NCBI GenBank assembly: GCA_938743325.2
Contig: OW568867.1
Coordinates: 186,001 to 250,000 of the forward strand
Origin: Pycnococcus provasolii
Taxonomy: Eukaryota; Chlorophyta; Pseudoscourfieldiophyceae; Pseudoscourfieldiales; Pycnococcaceae
Direction of reading: 5' to 3'
DNA: 64,000 nucleotides
Below are positions 17,525-26,989 of this stretch, piece after piece. The translations under genes were made by a program, and so were the position numbers. Each line of letters begins with the position of its first letter. Position 1 is the first letter of the stretch. The notes below the pieces were generated by a model, which saw only the letters and a list, made by a program, of their open reading frames with translations, had not been told where the DNA came from and ran no database searches.

Positions 17525-19621
17525 ATGGCCTCCTCGCTCGCCTTCGCGCGATCTCGCCTCTGCGCATTACGCGAAGCGCTCAACGCCGCGCAGCAAGCGC
17601 ACGATGAACAGCTCCTTGTCGTGAAAACCCTCGAGGAATCCGTCGTGCAGCAGCAAGCAGAAGCGCAGGTGGCGGCGCGCGCAAAGGCGTCGCTTCAGCA
17701 GGCGGCGCAGGGAGCGGCGACGGACGCGGGGGGGGCAGCAAGCACAAGCGGACGCGTTCAGTGGGCGGACCAATTCGCTTGGGAGGCGCATATGCGAAAG
17801 GTGGCTGTCGATAAATTCGCAATACGCGAATTTCGTCCGGCTCAGCGCGAGGCGCTGAACGCGACGATTGCAGGAGCTGACGTCCTTGCGGTGCTTCCCA
17901 GTGGAGGGGGGAAGTCGCTCATTTACTTCGTGCCAGCGGCTATGGATGCCGCAGATGCCGCAGAAGGAAGCAAACATGCGAGCGTGAAGCGCCGTCGAGG
18001 CGTTACGTTTGTGATCTCACCACTCGTTTCGTTGCTGCTCGACCAAGCGAGGCACCTTCAAAGCGCCGGCATTCACTCCGTCGCAATCACGGCGAATACG
18101 CCACGTGCTGTCGCCGAATCATGCTGGAAGGCTCTCAACGGCCATTCCGCCACAGACGCCGGCGGCTGTGATGTCCCGCGCGTGGTATTCGTTACGCCCG
18201 AACGAGTTGCTAAGTCGAAGAGACTCATCAGCACGCTGACTAGCTTGTACAAGAAAGATGCGCTTGCACGTCTGGTCGTGGATGAGGCGCATTGTGTCTC
18301 TCAATGGGGGCACGATTACAGGACCGACTACCTCGAGCTGAGCAAACTGAAAACCCTCTTCCCTGAGGTTCCTATCCTTGCCGTGACCGCCACAGCACCA
18401 CCGCGAGTTGCAAACGACCTAAAGCGGCAGCTTCGCATTAGTGGTTGCGTGGAGCTTCGTACCAGCGTCGATCGACCGAACCTATTTTACGAGATCGCAC
18501 GTAAGGATTCAAGCCCCAAGGTTGCGCTGGCGCAGCTGTGCGCTCTCCTCAAGCAGCAACGCTTCTCTGGAACAGGCATCGTCTTCTGCGCCACGCAGAG
18601 CGAAGTACACACCGTCGCGAATGCGGTGCATGCGTCTGGCACGAGCTGCATCGCGTATCATGCGGGAATGGACGCGGCAGTGCGGGAATCTGGGCAAAGC
18701 CGATGGTCGAGCGGAAGGGCACGCGTCGCCGTCGCTACCGTCGCTTTTGGACTTGGCATCAACAAACTTGATACGCGCTGGGTCGTACACTACTCTCTAC
18801 CCAAATCTCTTGAGAGCTACTACCAAGAATCTGGACGTGCTGGCCGCGACGGACTGCCCGCTCGATGCCTCTTACTATGGCATGTGAAAGATGTTCCTCG
18901 CTGGTCTTCCATTGTCTACGCGCGTGGCGACCTTGGTTCGGACATGCTCGTCGAGGGTGTGTCTTCGCTGTACGAGATGGCGAGATACGCAGCGCACGGC
19001 GCATGCCGGAGAGCCGCCATTCTGCGTCACTTCGGCGAGACGACAAAGCCACCTCATGCGCGTTGCTGCGACGTATGCGCACGATCAGCGCGTGGCGATG
19101 CAACTGCCGCGAGTCCCTCCGACGTTGCAGTCAACGCGAACGTATCGCGTGCGCTGACTGTGATAGGAGAGTCGACGGAAAAGCCGCTCACGCTCGCGAT
19201 GGTTGCCGATAAGATGGGATCTGGGAGCAGCAAGGAGAACCGCATCACCAAAGAGCAGCGCGAGGCTCTCGCACTGGACCTGCTTTTGGAGGGACATATG
19301 CGAGAAACATTCACCGCAAACGCATATGCGGTGAATGCATACGTCGAGCTGACTGCATCTGGGAGGAGGATGCTGCGCGACTCGTCTCGTCCAGATGCGC
19401 GCTGCCTTTCCGCTGTCTCGTCGATACCTAGTGTGGAGGCGTTGGCCGATATTCCTCCCGCGGATGATGGCAAGGCGGCGGCAGCGGCAAGCAGCGGCCC
19501 CTCACCCTCGCCGGCGAAGCGTGCGCGTCCTTTCGTTCCAGTGGAAATTTCACCTCCACCAGTGGAAGTTGTCACGATTCACGACGACGACGACGACGAC
19601 GACGACGACTTTGTTCGATAG
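17525..19621 (+). CDS. RECQL-type RecQ DNA helicase
   Basis: 698 residues from ATG 17525; an in-frame ATG at 17456 would add 23 hydrophobic residues that look like leader. Residues about 10-55 are a coiled coil as in animal RECQL1. The helicase core starts at FAIREFRPAQREALNA, with Walker A LPSGGGKSLIY, VISPLVSLLLDQ, DEAHCVSQWGHDYR (motif II), AVTATAPP (III), FCATQ (IV), ATVAFGLGINK (V) and YYQESGRAGRDG (VI). A RecQ-type zinc site (CRRAAILRHFGE, CCDVC) and a winged helix with DKMGSGSSK follow. The VTPERVAKSK segment is RECQL1-like. The tail ends in a (GAC)-encoded run of nine Asp. Role: 3'-5' DNA unwinding in repair and replication. Confidence 0.92.
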   Translation: MASSLAFARSRLCALREALNAAQQAHDEQLLVVKTLEESVVQQQAEAQVAARAKASLQQAAQGAATDAGGAASTSGRVQWADQFAWEAHMRKVAVDKFAIREFRPAQREALNATIAGADVLAVLPSGGGKSLIYFVPAAMDAADAAEGSKHASVKRRRGVTFVISPLVSLLLDQARHLQSAGIHSVAITANTPRAVAESCWKALNGHSATDAGGCDVPRVVFVTPERVAKSKRLISTLTSLYKKDALARLVVDEAHCVSQWGHDYRTDYLELSKLKTLFPEVPILAVTATAPPRVANDLKRQLRISGCVELRTSVDRPNLFYEIARKDSSPKVALAQLCALLKQQRFSGTGIVFCATQSEVHTVANAVHASGTSCIAYHAGMDAAVRESGQSRWSSGRARVAVATVAFGLGINKLDTRWVVHYSLPKSLESYYQESGRAGRDGLPARCLLLWHVKDVPRWSSIVYARGDLGSDMLVEGVSSLYEMARYAAHGACRRAAILRHFGETTKPPHARCCDVCARSARGDATAASPSDVAVNANVSRALTVIGESTEKPLTLAMVADKMGSGSSKENRITKEQREALALDLLLEGHMRETFTANAYAVNAYVELTASGRRMLRDSSRPDARCLSAVSSIPSVEALADIPPADDGKAAAAASSGPSPSPAKRARPFVPVEISPPPVEVVTIHDDDDDDDDDFVR

Positions 19622-19623
19622 AC

Positions 19624-19628
19624 TGTAA
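19624..19628 (+). terminator. TGTAA poly(A) signal of RECQL
   Basis: TGTAA lies 2 bp after the RECQL stop codon. In chlorophytes this pentamer is the usual poly(A) signal. Confidence 0.4.
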
Positions 19629-20588
19629 CTTGTGATCCCTCATTCAGTAATGAAGTGTACTTTACTCTGTCCAGCGGTTGTCCGTTCACACCATTCACTT
19701 TCACCATTCAGCCCATTCACCGGTGCCATTCACTGCACGTTTTTGTACATTGCGCAGGTGATTTCGAAGTTTGTATCACTCTATCAGGGCGCTTTCGTTG
19801 GCGTAGTGAGGTCTCCGGTTGCGACTTATTTTCGTTGATGTCGTTGCCATCGCCACCAACCGTGCACCAACACGATGACTCAAGGGTCACACTTAACTAG
19901 TCTACTCTACGTACTCTACCTAGAAGAACCCCGTGGTGCAAGCCTGGCACCACGCAGGCCAGGTCCTAAGGGTGGTTGCCGATGTGGCAACGAGGTCCCC
20001 AATCAGCGAATCTCCCAACCAAGGAAGCCTCCCTTACCTCGTCACGCCTATGCTCCCTCCCCACTCTCCTACGATACTGTAGATGTCGACGTCCAAACCC
20101 GTCCTCTTCGTAGACTAGACTATGGACTGTATGAATACACGTCCCTCCTCCCTCCACAGCCTCAATCTTCTGCTCCCATTTCACCAGCCATTTCACCATA
20201 CACAATTTCCCTCCCAGGCCGTCTCAGGCCGACCAGATTGTGATCATCTTGCGGGAAGGGAATTGGTTAAAATTGGTTACTTGAAATCGTTAGACTATGC
20301 TCCATCTTTCTTTCTGCGTCTGCTGCGATCAGTGCGATGACCAGTCGGAGTGGTTTGATTGCCTTCGCCTTCGCCTTTGCATTGCCGCGTCCTCCTCCGA
20401 CGCGTTGCGGTTTCCCCCCTCCAAACGGGGGCCGGGGGGGTATTCTTACCGGAGGCCCCTCCTTCAAGGCTCCAGCTCATCATCCGAACCTCGGACGAGC
20501 AGGCGGAGCAGGCACGCACACGTAGTACGTAGTTTGGGCCTTTTAACTTGGCCCTTAAATTGGTTCGTGTTGGTTATCTCGTCTGGTT
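19629..20588. other. Long intergenic region with no recognised gene
   Basis: About 960 bp. It has CATTCAC-type repeats near 19680-19730, short open frames with no homology, and a C/G-run near 20405-20440. Nothing supports a gene or structured RNA. Confidence 0.5.
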
Positions 20589-21572
20589 ATGGCGTCTCTG
20601 CATTTGAACTCGGAGGAGAACTCGGAGGAGGAGTGGGAACTTGTTGACTACCTTGTGGACAACGACCTTGGGCTGGGGGGTGGTGAAAATGTTGTGGAAC
20701 ATTACGAGGAAGTTAAGATGCCCGTTATCGGCGCATTCGGAGCGGGGGAGCAAACCAGCGCACTGGACAACTTAACTTGTGCTGAGGGGGAGGGACAGGA
20801 AGCTGAGGAGGATGTGGGGGAGGAGGAGGAGGAGATTTCGTCGAAAGATTCTCCTCACGACAACGTGCAGCAAGCGTCCAACGTGGAACGCACAAGCACA
20901 AACCAAACGCAGCAGAGAGATGACCAACCGCAAATGGACACGCAGGATTTTCACAGCGACTGCGTCATGTGCAGGTCGACGTCGGCTTTCGTCGCGCAGG
21001 TCATATTCGTCGGAGTTGCCTTTGTAGCTGTGATGGCTACACACGCGCCATTTGCGCAGCCAGCTCGGCCGACGCTGACATCACCACCGACGTCGTACCA
21101 CAACGCACCGGAAGTCGCCGCTATCCCAATGCCGCCCCGTGCACCGACGAGGAGGCCGAAGCCAACGCCGGCGCCGGCACCGCAGCCTTCACTGGCGCCC
21201 GGCCGTGTTCGGGAGGCAATTGCACCTTCACCAGTGCGTCCAGCAATTGCTCCACCGTTGGAGAAGAGGAATCAGACGTCGCTCACAGCTACAGTGTCGT
21301 ATTCGCTCGTTCCTGTGCCCGAGCACGGAACGCCGGTCGAAAAAGCCGCGAGGAGGCGCGCAAGCCAGCATCAAGCTGCAGCATTGCCTTCCGAGCTCAG
21401 TCAGCTCGGACCTGTGCCAGCACCTTGTGTTTTGTGTATTTTGGGACATGCTACGGCGTGCCCGCGGTGTGCAGTCCCGGTGTATGCGATGCTTGGCATT
21501 CGCGGTGACGAGTTTCGGCGTACTGCGGCGCTCATCTCGTCAACGGGAGGCACGTTGTGCAGCGCGTATTAG
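20589..21572 (+). CDS. Unknown single-pass membrane protein with a cysteine-rich end
   Basis: 327 residues from ATG 20589. The first 125 residues are acidic and hydrophilic, a CVMC pair precedes one hydrophobic helix at about 135-155, then a long Pro/Ala-rich linker. The C-terminal 55 residues have two CxxC pairs (APCVLCILGH and CPRCAVPV), which could bind zinc. No family is recognised. Confidence 0.55.
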   Translation: MASLHLNSEENSEEEWELVDYLVDNDLGLGGGENVVEHYEEVKMPVIGAFGAGEQTSALDNLTCAEGEGQEAEEDVGEEEEEISSKDSPHDNVQQASNVERTSTNQTQQRDDQPQMDTQDFHSDCVMCRSTSAFVAQVIFVGVAFVAVMATHAPFAQPARPTLTSPPTSYHNAPEVAAIPMPPRAPTRRPKPTPAPAPQPSLAPGRVREAIAPSPVRPAIAPPLEKRNQTSLTATVSYSLVPVPEHGTPVEKAARRRASQHQAAALPSELSQLGPVPAPCVLCILGHATACPRCAVPVYAMLGIRGDEFRRTAALISSTGGTLCSAY

Positions 21573-22705
21573 AAGTTGCTTTCGGGAAAGAAAACGGAGA
21601 TGCGGAGGTTTGGTGGGGAGAGTGTGTTATAGAGAAGCCGCGACATTATCTTCTACTTACAGCACGCGCGTTATGCTTAGTGTGTTTTGCTCCTTGTAGT
21701 CAAAGTCGTTCCACCTCAAGGTTTCGCATTGCGGTCAAGCGGCACGAAATTATTCCACTTCACGCATCTTGTAAGAGTCGAGACGTCTTGTTGGCTCACT
21801 CACTCACCGCCTCATGTGAAGCAGTGCTTGCCCCCGCCGGCCGCACCGGTCAACACAGCGCCAGTGTCTGTTGTTGTATTTTCCCTCCCAAGTGGTTAAA
21901 CCTTTAACTGCGCGCGTTGCCCTTACCTCGTGATGCAAGTCGTGCAAGGAGTGGTCGCGGCGAAAGGAAGACCAAAAGGGCAAGTTGCGTGACTTCCCCA
22001 AAAGACGAAACCCGAATGTGAACTTCTTGCAAAGGCAAACCCCCAACTCCCTCGTCCAAAAATCCCATTGCAAATTCGCAATGTCCATCGCCAAGGCCCA
22101 ATTGCCCAAACAAAGGCAGCAGTGAAAGACCGTTCAGAGAGGCCTGAGCAGCATCATCGACAAACGAACCTCAACGCGGGCTACATTCTTGCTTGTAGCC
22201 TTGGTCTTCGCTCTTCGTCCTCGTTCTTCGTCTGATGGATGCCTGCGAGGAACGGAACGGCCGCGAGAACAAGCCTCACAGGTCTCACCATATGGCTCGC
22301 CTCACCGAAGCCAACTCGCCTGCAAGGCTGCAACTCGCCTTGGCAACTCGCCTTGGCGGAATCGCATCGCATCGCAAGCCTTGGACTTGGACTAACCCTC
22401 GTCTACGCCTCTGCGGTCGCGTAGTCTCCCAGTGCAGGAGTAGTCTCACCGGAGGCAACACACCCGGCAACCTCAGGCAACCTCCTAGGTGGTGCAGCTC
22501 TCTGTCCTGGTCTTGTCGCCGCTGCTCCGGGTTCCACTCGCACACACTTCTTGGGCCCCAAACCAAACCCGGGGAAGTTAAAGTTAAGGCCGGCCATTAT
22601 TGCGCCAACGTCGGTCGTTTGTCTTCACTCTCACTCCCTCTCCCTTCGAGGGTCTGCGGCCGCTTAAGCCTTAAGGTCTCTTTGTTTGCTTATTACCTCG
22701 TCCGG
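21573..22705. other. Long intergenic region with no recognised gene
   Basis: About 1.13 kb. It has short direct repeats such as AACTCGCCTTGGC near 22335-22355 and GCATC near 22362-22375. The dynein p28 frame is open upstream through part of this region, but that stretch is compositionally unlike the protein. Confidence 0.5.
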
Positions 22706-23419
22706 ATGATCCCTCCGCTGCAGTCTCTCGTGAAGTATGACAGCCCTGTGCTCGTCAGCACGAACAAGGACAAGAAGGGCGCCAAGGGGAAGGGAAAACT
22801 GCCGCCCGTCGAAACCAAGCCCAACCTCACGCCCACCGAGGATATCCTCAACTCCATTCTGCCGCCGCGCGAGTGGACCGAGGAAGGACAGCTGTGGGTG
22901 CAGTACGTCGCCTCGACGCCGGCGACGCGACTCGACGTCATCAACCTGCAGGAGTCGCTCGACCTCCAGCTGCAGCAGAGGCAGGCGCGAGAGACGGGCA
23001 TCTGCCCCGTGCGAGAGGAACTATACGCGCAGTGCTTCGACGAGCTCATCAGGCAGGTCACCATCAACTGCGCCGAGCGAGGTCTGCTGCTTCTGCGCGT
23101 TCGCGACGAGATGCGCATGACCATCGCCGCATACCAAACGCTCTACGAAAGCAGCGTGGCGTTCGGCATGCGCAAGGCGCTGCAGACGGAGCAGGGCAAG
23201 AGCGACATGGAGCAACACATCCAGCAGCTCGAGGCGGAGTCAAGGGACCTCGAACGCCAGGTGGGTGAGTGGCGCGTGAAGTGCGAGAGCGTGGAGAAGC
23301 GTGAGGCGGAGAGGCGCAAGAATGAGGAGGAGAACCACAAGAAGGAGGTGGCGTTCCTGACCAACAAGGCAAAGCAGCTGCAGCACCAGCTCGAGCAGTT
23401 CCTCGCGCCGAAGAAATAG
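22706..23419 (+). CDS. DNALI1: Axonemal dynein light intermediate chain p28 (DNALI1 homologue)
   Basis: 237 residues from ATG 22706 (MIPPLQSLVKYD). The family signature is complete: SLVKYDSPVLVS at the N-terminus, LNSILPPREWTEEGQLWVQYV, TRLDVINLQESLDLQLQQRQ, RETGICPVREELYAQCFDEL IRQVTINC split over residues 96-121, RDEMRMTIAAYQTLYESSVAFG, and a long C-terminal coiled coil. In Chlamydomonas p28 binds the heavy chains of single-headed inner-arm dyneins with actin. Its presence implies a motile flagellum. A TGTAA signal lies at 23436-23440. Confidence 0.95.
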   Translation: MIPPLQSLVKYDSPVLVSTNKDKKGAKGKGKLPPVETKPNLTPTEDILNSILPPREWTEEGQLWVQYVASTPATRLDVINLQESLDLQLQQRQARETGICPVREELYAQCFDELIRQVTINCAERGLLLLRVRDEMRMTIAAYQTLYESSVAFGMRKALQTEQGKSDMEQHIQQLEAESRDLERQVGEWRVKCESVEKREAERRKNEEENHKKEVAFLTNKAKQLQHQLEQFLAPKK

Positions 23420-23435
23420 GCGTGCTCGCGCGACG

Positions 23436-23440
23436 TGTAA
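23436..23440 (+). terminator. TGTAA poly(A) signal of the p28 gene
   Basis: TGTAA begins 17 bp after the stop codon. Confidence 0.4.
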
Positions 23441-23668
23441 CTGGGCCATTTCTCAAAGTCTCAAGTGTTCTTCACGAACGCTTACAAAACCTGTGAAACT
23501 AGTCGGACCAAGACGACGCGTGCGCTGTCGAAGCAACACACCGCGCGCGCGCGAATCAACGACGACTTAATTTCAATTTTCACCCCACCAAAAAAGAAAG
23601 AAAAACCAACGCGCACAAACACCTAATCCAGCTAGAGCAAATTTCATTCTTGCAGATAAGGCTTAGCT

Positions 23669-25819
23669 CTACGCAGCCATCGTGTCACCGCCGCTGATGT
23701 AGGACCACAAGCCTCCGCCTCCGCCACTCGACTTCTCCTCCTCCTCCACGCGCTTGCGAAGCAGCGTCGCCTCCTTCTCCAGACCCTTCGACTTGTCGAG
23801 AGCCTCCTTGAGCTCAGCCACCTCCACTTCCAGACGCATCACATGAGCACGAGCATCCTCCAACGCCTCCTTCGTCGCAGCATGTGCGCTTTCCTCCGCG
23901 CTCAGCGAAGCCTGCGCAGTCTGCAGCTGCTTGCGCATCAGCGCCACCTCCTTCGTTGCCGCGTGTTCCGCGCGAGTGTCGGAGGACGTCGGCAACGGCT
24001 CCGAGGCTGCTGGCTGCGCCTTCTGAGGCGTCGTAGCCTTCCGCGGCGAGGGCTTTGGTGGTGTTGCCACAGGAGTTGCAGAGGTGGCGAGCTTGGCAGG
24101 CGAGGCGGCGGCGTTGTCGTCTTTGACGGACATGAAGTGCATGCCCGTTCCATCACCCGTGGGAACAGCCACCATCTTCTCCACAGGTGCCTCCGCGGCA
24201 CCGTTCTCGTCTACAGCGTCGTCGTACGGCGCCTCGGCGGGGATTTTTAGAACCGCCACGTCGTTGCGGTACGTTCCGTCGTACCCGCCGAATATCAGAC
24301 AGCTACCGGCAGCATCGTCGAACGCGCACCCAAATCCTTCGCGAGCCACCGCCTCGCCGCGGCATTCCACCAAGTACGTCCACGACGGGTTGTACGGCGT
24401 TCCCGAGGCGACGCACTCGAGAAGCGCCTCGCGCATGTTGAAGATTGCCCACACGTCGTCAAGGCTGCGCTTTCCGTCGCCGCCGCCGAGTACGACGAGG
24501 TCGCGCCCACCATTTGCGCAGATGGCGGCGTGTCCAGCTCTTTCGGACGGCGCGTAAAGTAGCCGGATGTCGCGGGGCGTGCTCTGAGAAAGCTGAAGCC
24601 ATGTCATCGTCGCGGCATCCAGCACGTGAAGGTCAGACGAGACGTTGCTGCCTACGGCACCGCCTCCGCCAAAGTACGCGACAAAGCGCGCGCCAATCGC
24701 GGCGGATGCGGCGTTGGACAGCGGCGGCGGCGGCTTGGCGCCGCCGCACGGCGGGCTCGACCACTCCGCGAGCGGCGTTCCGCGCTCGTCGACCATCGAC
24801 CCTCCGCCAGCACCGTGCAGCTTCGACACGTCCAGCACGCAGATGTCGGCAAGCACAGTTCGTCGCGTCGGCTCACCGTTCCTAGCGTCCTTGTCGTACA
24901 TCGCCTCTCCCCCAAACACAATCACGCGCGCACCTCCGCCGAATGCGACGAGGTTCGCGCAGTGTCCACACCTGGCGACGGGCGCCTCGCCGCCGCACGG
25001 AACGCGCTCCCACGAGGGAAGCGTCTGCGGCGCGGGCGAGACGCGCACGCGCCACACCTCCAGCGTGGTTGGCGCGGCGGCGCCACGCACACGTCCGCCG
25101 AGTGCGTACACGAATCCCCCGAGCGCGATGAGCCTTGCTCCTGCCGTCGGCGGCGGTCCCACTTCCGGGTCCGGGCGCACGGCGGCTGGCGACCACGTTC
25201 CCGTGCCGAGCGTAAGCGCGTGTGCGTCGTTCGCGCGACGGCTTGACCTCGCGCCTCCAAAAATGAACAGCTGTCTCTGCGTCGTTGTGCCAGCGAGCGT
25301 GCACCCCGTGTCTGTTCTGGGTGCCGGCGCGATGCCGTTGGTGGTCATCTCGCACCACCCGTCGCTTGCGGACTGGTTCGTCGCTGGCCACCCTGTTCCT
25401 GCTCCACCGGAAGTTGCCGATGCAGCTGACGTGGCTGGCGCGTTTGACGACTCGAGAGGAGGCGCCGCTTCCGCTTTTTGGATAGCCTGCGAGATCTGCG
25501 AAGGTTCCAAGGTATCGACCCACGATGCTCCTGCATCCTCTTCAACGGTTCGCACGTATAGTCGCATGGCTTCCATGGGTGGCATGTTCCCCAGTTGGTT
25601 CCACGATTGCCACTTGGCCGCGTCGACGACGTTCCACGACCACGGCTTTGGTGAGTTGCACGGTCCTGAGAGCGCTTGCTGTGAGAGCGCCCAGAGCACG
25701 AGTCTCGTTTCGTCTGAGAGAGGGGGCAGAGAGGATGCTTCATGACCAGCGGGCCAGATGGCGTCAACGAAATGAACGGCGGCGTAGAAGCGCGCGGGGT
25801 ACGTCAGGGACGACGCCAT
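23669..25819 (-). CDS. Acyl-CoA-binding protein with kelch repeats (ACBP4/5 type)
   Basis: 716 residues from the ATG at 25817-25819. The acyl-CoA-binding domain covers about residues 6-95: YPARFYAAVHFVDAI, a truncated loop, LVLWALSQQALSGPCNSPKP, W-x-x-x-x-x-A-K-W-x-x-W-x-x-L-G-x-M and EAMRLYVRTVEED. A low-complexity linker leads to kelch repeats from about 170 to 500 (FIFGGARSS, YALGGRV, VIFGGEAM, VVLGGGDGKRSLDDVW, LIFGGYDGTYRNDV). The C-terminus (about 600-700) is a coiled coil. ACBP-kelch proteins are plant cytosolic acyl-CoA carriers involved in lipid trafficking. Order and domains match plant ACBP4/5. Confidence 0.9.
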   Translation of the reverse strand: MASSLTYPARFYAAVHFVDAIWPAGHEASSLPPLSDETRLVLWALSQQALSGPCNSPKPWSWNVVDAAKWQSWNQLGNMPPMEAMRLYVRTVEEDAGASWVDTLEPSQISQAIQKAEAAPPLESSNAPATSAASATSGGAGTGWPATNQSASDGWCEMTTNGIAPAPRTDTGCTLAGTTTQRQLFIFGGARSSRRANDAHALTLGTGTWSPAAVRPDPEVGPPPTAGARLIALGGFVYALGGRVRGAAAPTTLEVWRVRVSPAPQTLPSWERVPCGGEAPVARCGHCANLVAFGGGARVIVFGGEAMYDKDARNGEPTRRTVLADICVLDVSKLHGAGGGSMVDERGTPLAEWSSPPCGGAKPPPPLSNAASAAIGARFVAYFGGGGAVGSNVSSDLHVLDAATMTWLQLSQSTPRDIRLLYAPSERAGHAAICANGGRDLVVLGGGDGKRSLDDVWAIFNMREALLECVASGTPYNPSWTYLVECRGEAVAREGFGCAFDDAAGSCLIFGGYDGTYRNDVAVLKIPAEAPYDDAVDENGAAEAPVEKMVAVPTGDGTGMHFMSVKDDNAAASPAKLATSATPVATPPKPSPRKATTPQKAQPAASEPLPTSSDTRAEHAATKEVALMRKQLQTAQASLSAEESAHAATKEALEDARAHVMRLEVEVAELKEALDKSKGLEKEATLLRKRVEEEEKSSGGGGGLWSYISGGDTMAA

Positions 25820-26989
25820 GGATCTGCTTAGAACTAACGCAGAAGCACCACCTGCTTTACGGGACTTCGGTCTGCGGAATCAATCTGTGCCTGGGATGGC
25901 GGAACCAACATAGTCTATGCGCGCGCACACTACTAACCCTAACCCTAGCTAGCCCTTAGGGTAGGGGCGTGCCCGAACCCTAAGAGTAACCCTAAGAGTA
26001 ACCCTAGCCCTAATAATAAAGTTTATCATTCCCTTTCCGTCTTCAACTCTTCAACTCGTCCTCTGAAGGCCGGCCGTCAGCGTTCTTTTCGTGGTCGTTC
26101 ACGGTTCGTCCCTTCGTGGTGGTTCGTTCTCGCCTTCCCGCTGGTATGAATCGTTTTTTTGTACTACTCGACCTTCGTCATGGTCTTCTTCTGAGTTCTG
26201 ACTCTTCTCGCCAGTACTCGTACACGTGCGACAGAATAATATCCACGACCTTCACAAAAACAAAAAAATCGTCCCGATCGAGATCCCACGTTCTCCATGA
26301 GAGGTAAAATGTCTCGTAATTTACCGTAGTGTACTACTCGTAGTGTTCAGGAATTACACGTTGTCTTGTCGTCATGTGCTCTTGCCGTCTTGCCGTCGCT
26401 CTAAGGTTATTTTCCCTCATTTTATGTAATTTTTCAACTTGATTTTGTTTCTGCACAGTGAACACCCGTAGGAAGTACATGCAAAGAGCAAAGAAACAAA
26501 ACAAAACAAGGAAATATGTAGAAGATTATTGTGTTAGCTGCGGAATTTTTCCCCAAAGAGATGAAGTTCTGCATGGTCATCATGACGGACATAAAACCGA
26601 ACCCGACCATAGTTCTTACGAAGTAAACCAGAACGGCAGCCACCACTTTGGAAGTAGGGCCCTAACCAAACCCTTGGCAGCCCGAGAAGGGCACCCGGTT
26701 GGTTGGCCGCTGGCTGGTCGCTGATCAATGCCACCTGTCTGGCGCAGCGCAGAGCCCACTTTCTTGCCCGGCAACAGCCTTCGCCTTCCCCTTTCTAGCT
26801 AGGGTTGCTCCCAGGGGATGTTCCAGCCCCCTCGCCGCCGCGCCCGAGTCCCTCCCCCCCAGCCAGTTCCCCCAGCCCCCCACCGGTTCATTGCAGTCTC
26901 ACCACACACCACACAGTCCTTATTGTCTCAGAACCGCTGCCACAAGACACGTGCTTCGTCACTGTCATTGCCATCCTCTCCTTCTCAGG
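25820..26989. other. Intergenic region between divergent genes, with telomere-like motifs
   Basis: About 1.17 kb. CCCTAA-like motifs fill 25933-26014, close to the start of the acyl-CoA-binding protein gene. The rest has no recognisable gene; AT-rich stretches near 26400-26530 and a CCCC-rich stretch near 26850-26885 precede the TerC gene. Confidence 0.5.
25933..26014 (+). promoter_or_regulatory. Telo-box-like cluster upstream of the acyl-CoA-binding protein gene
   Basis: CTAACCCTAACCCTAG at 25933-25948, then the 12-mer CCCTAAGAGTAA twice and CCCTAGCCCTAA. The cluster begins 114 bp from the minus-strand start codon. Confidence 0.5.

Noticed and set aside
22235-22705. N-terminal extension of the p28 gene
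   Set aside because: The extra 157 codons are Arg/Ser/Leu-rich, repetitive at the DNA level and absent from the p28 family.
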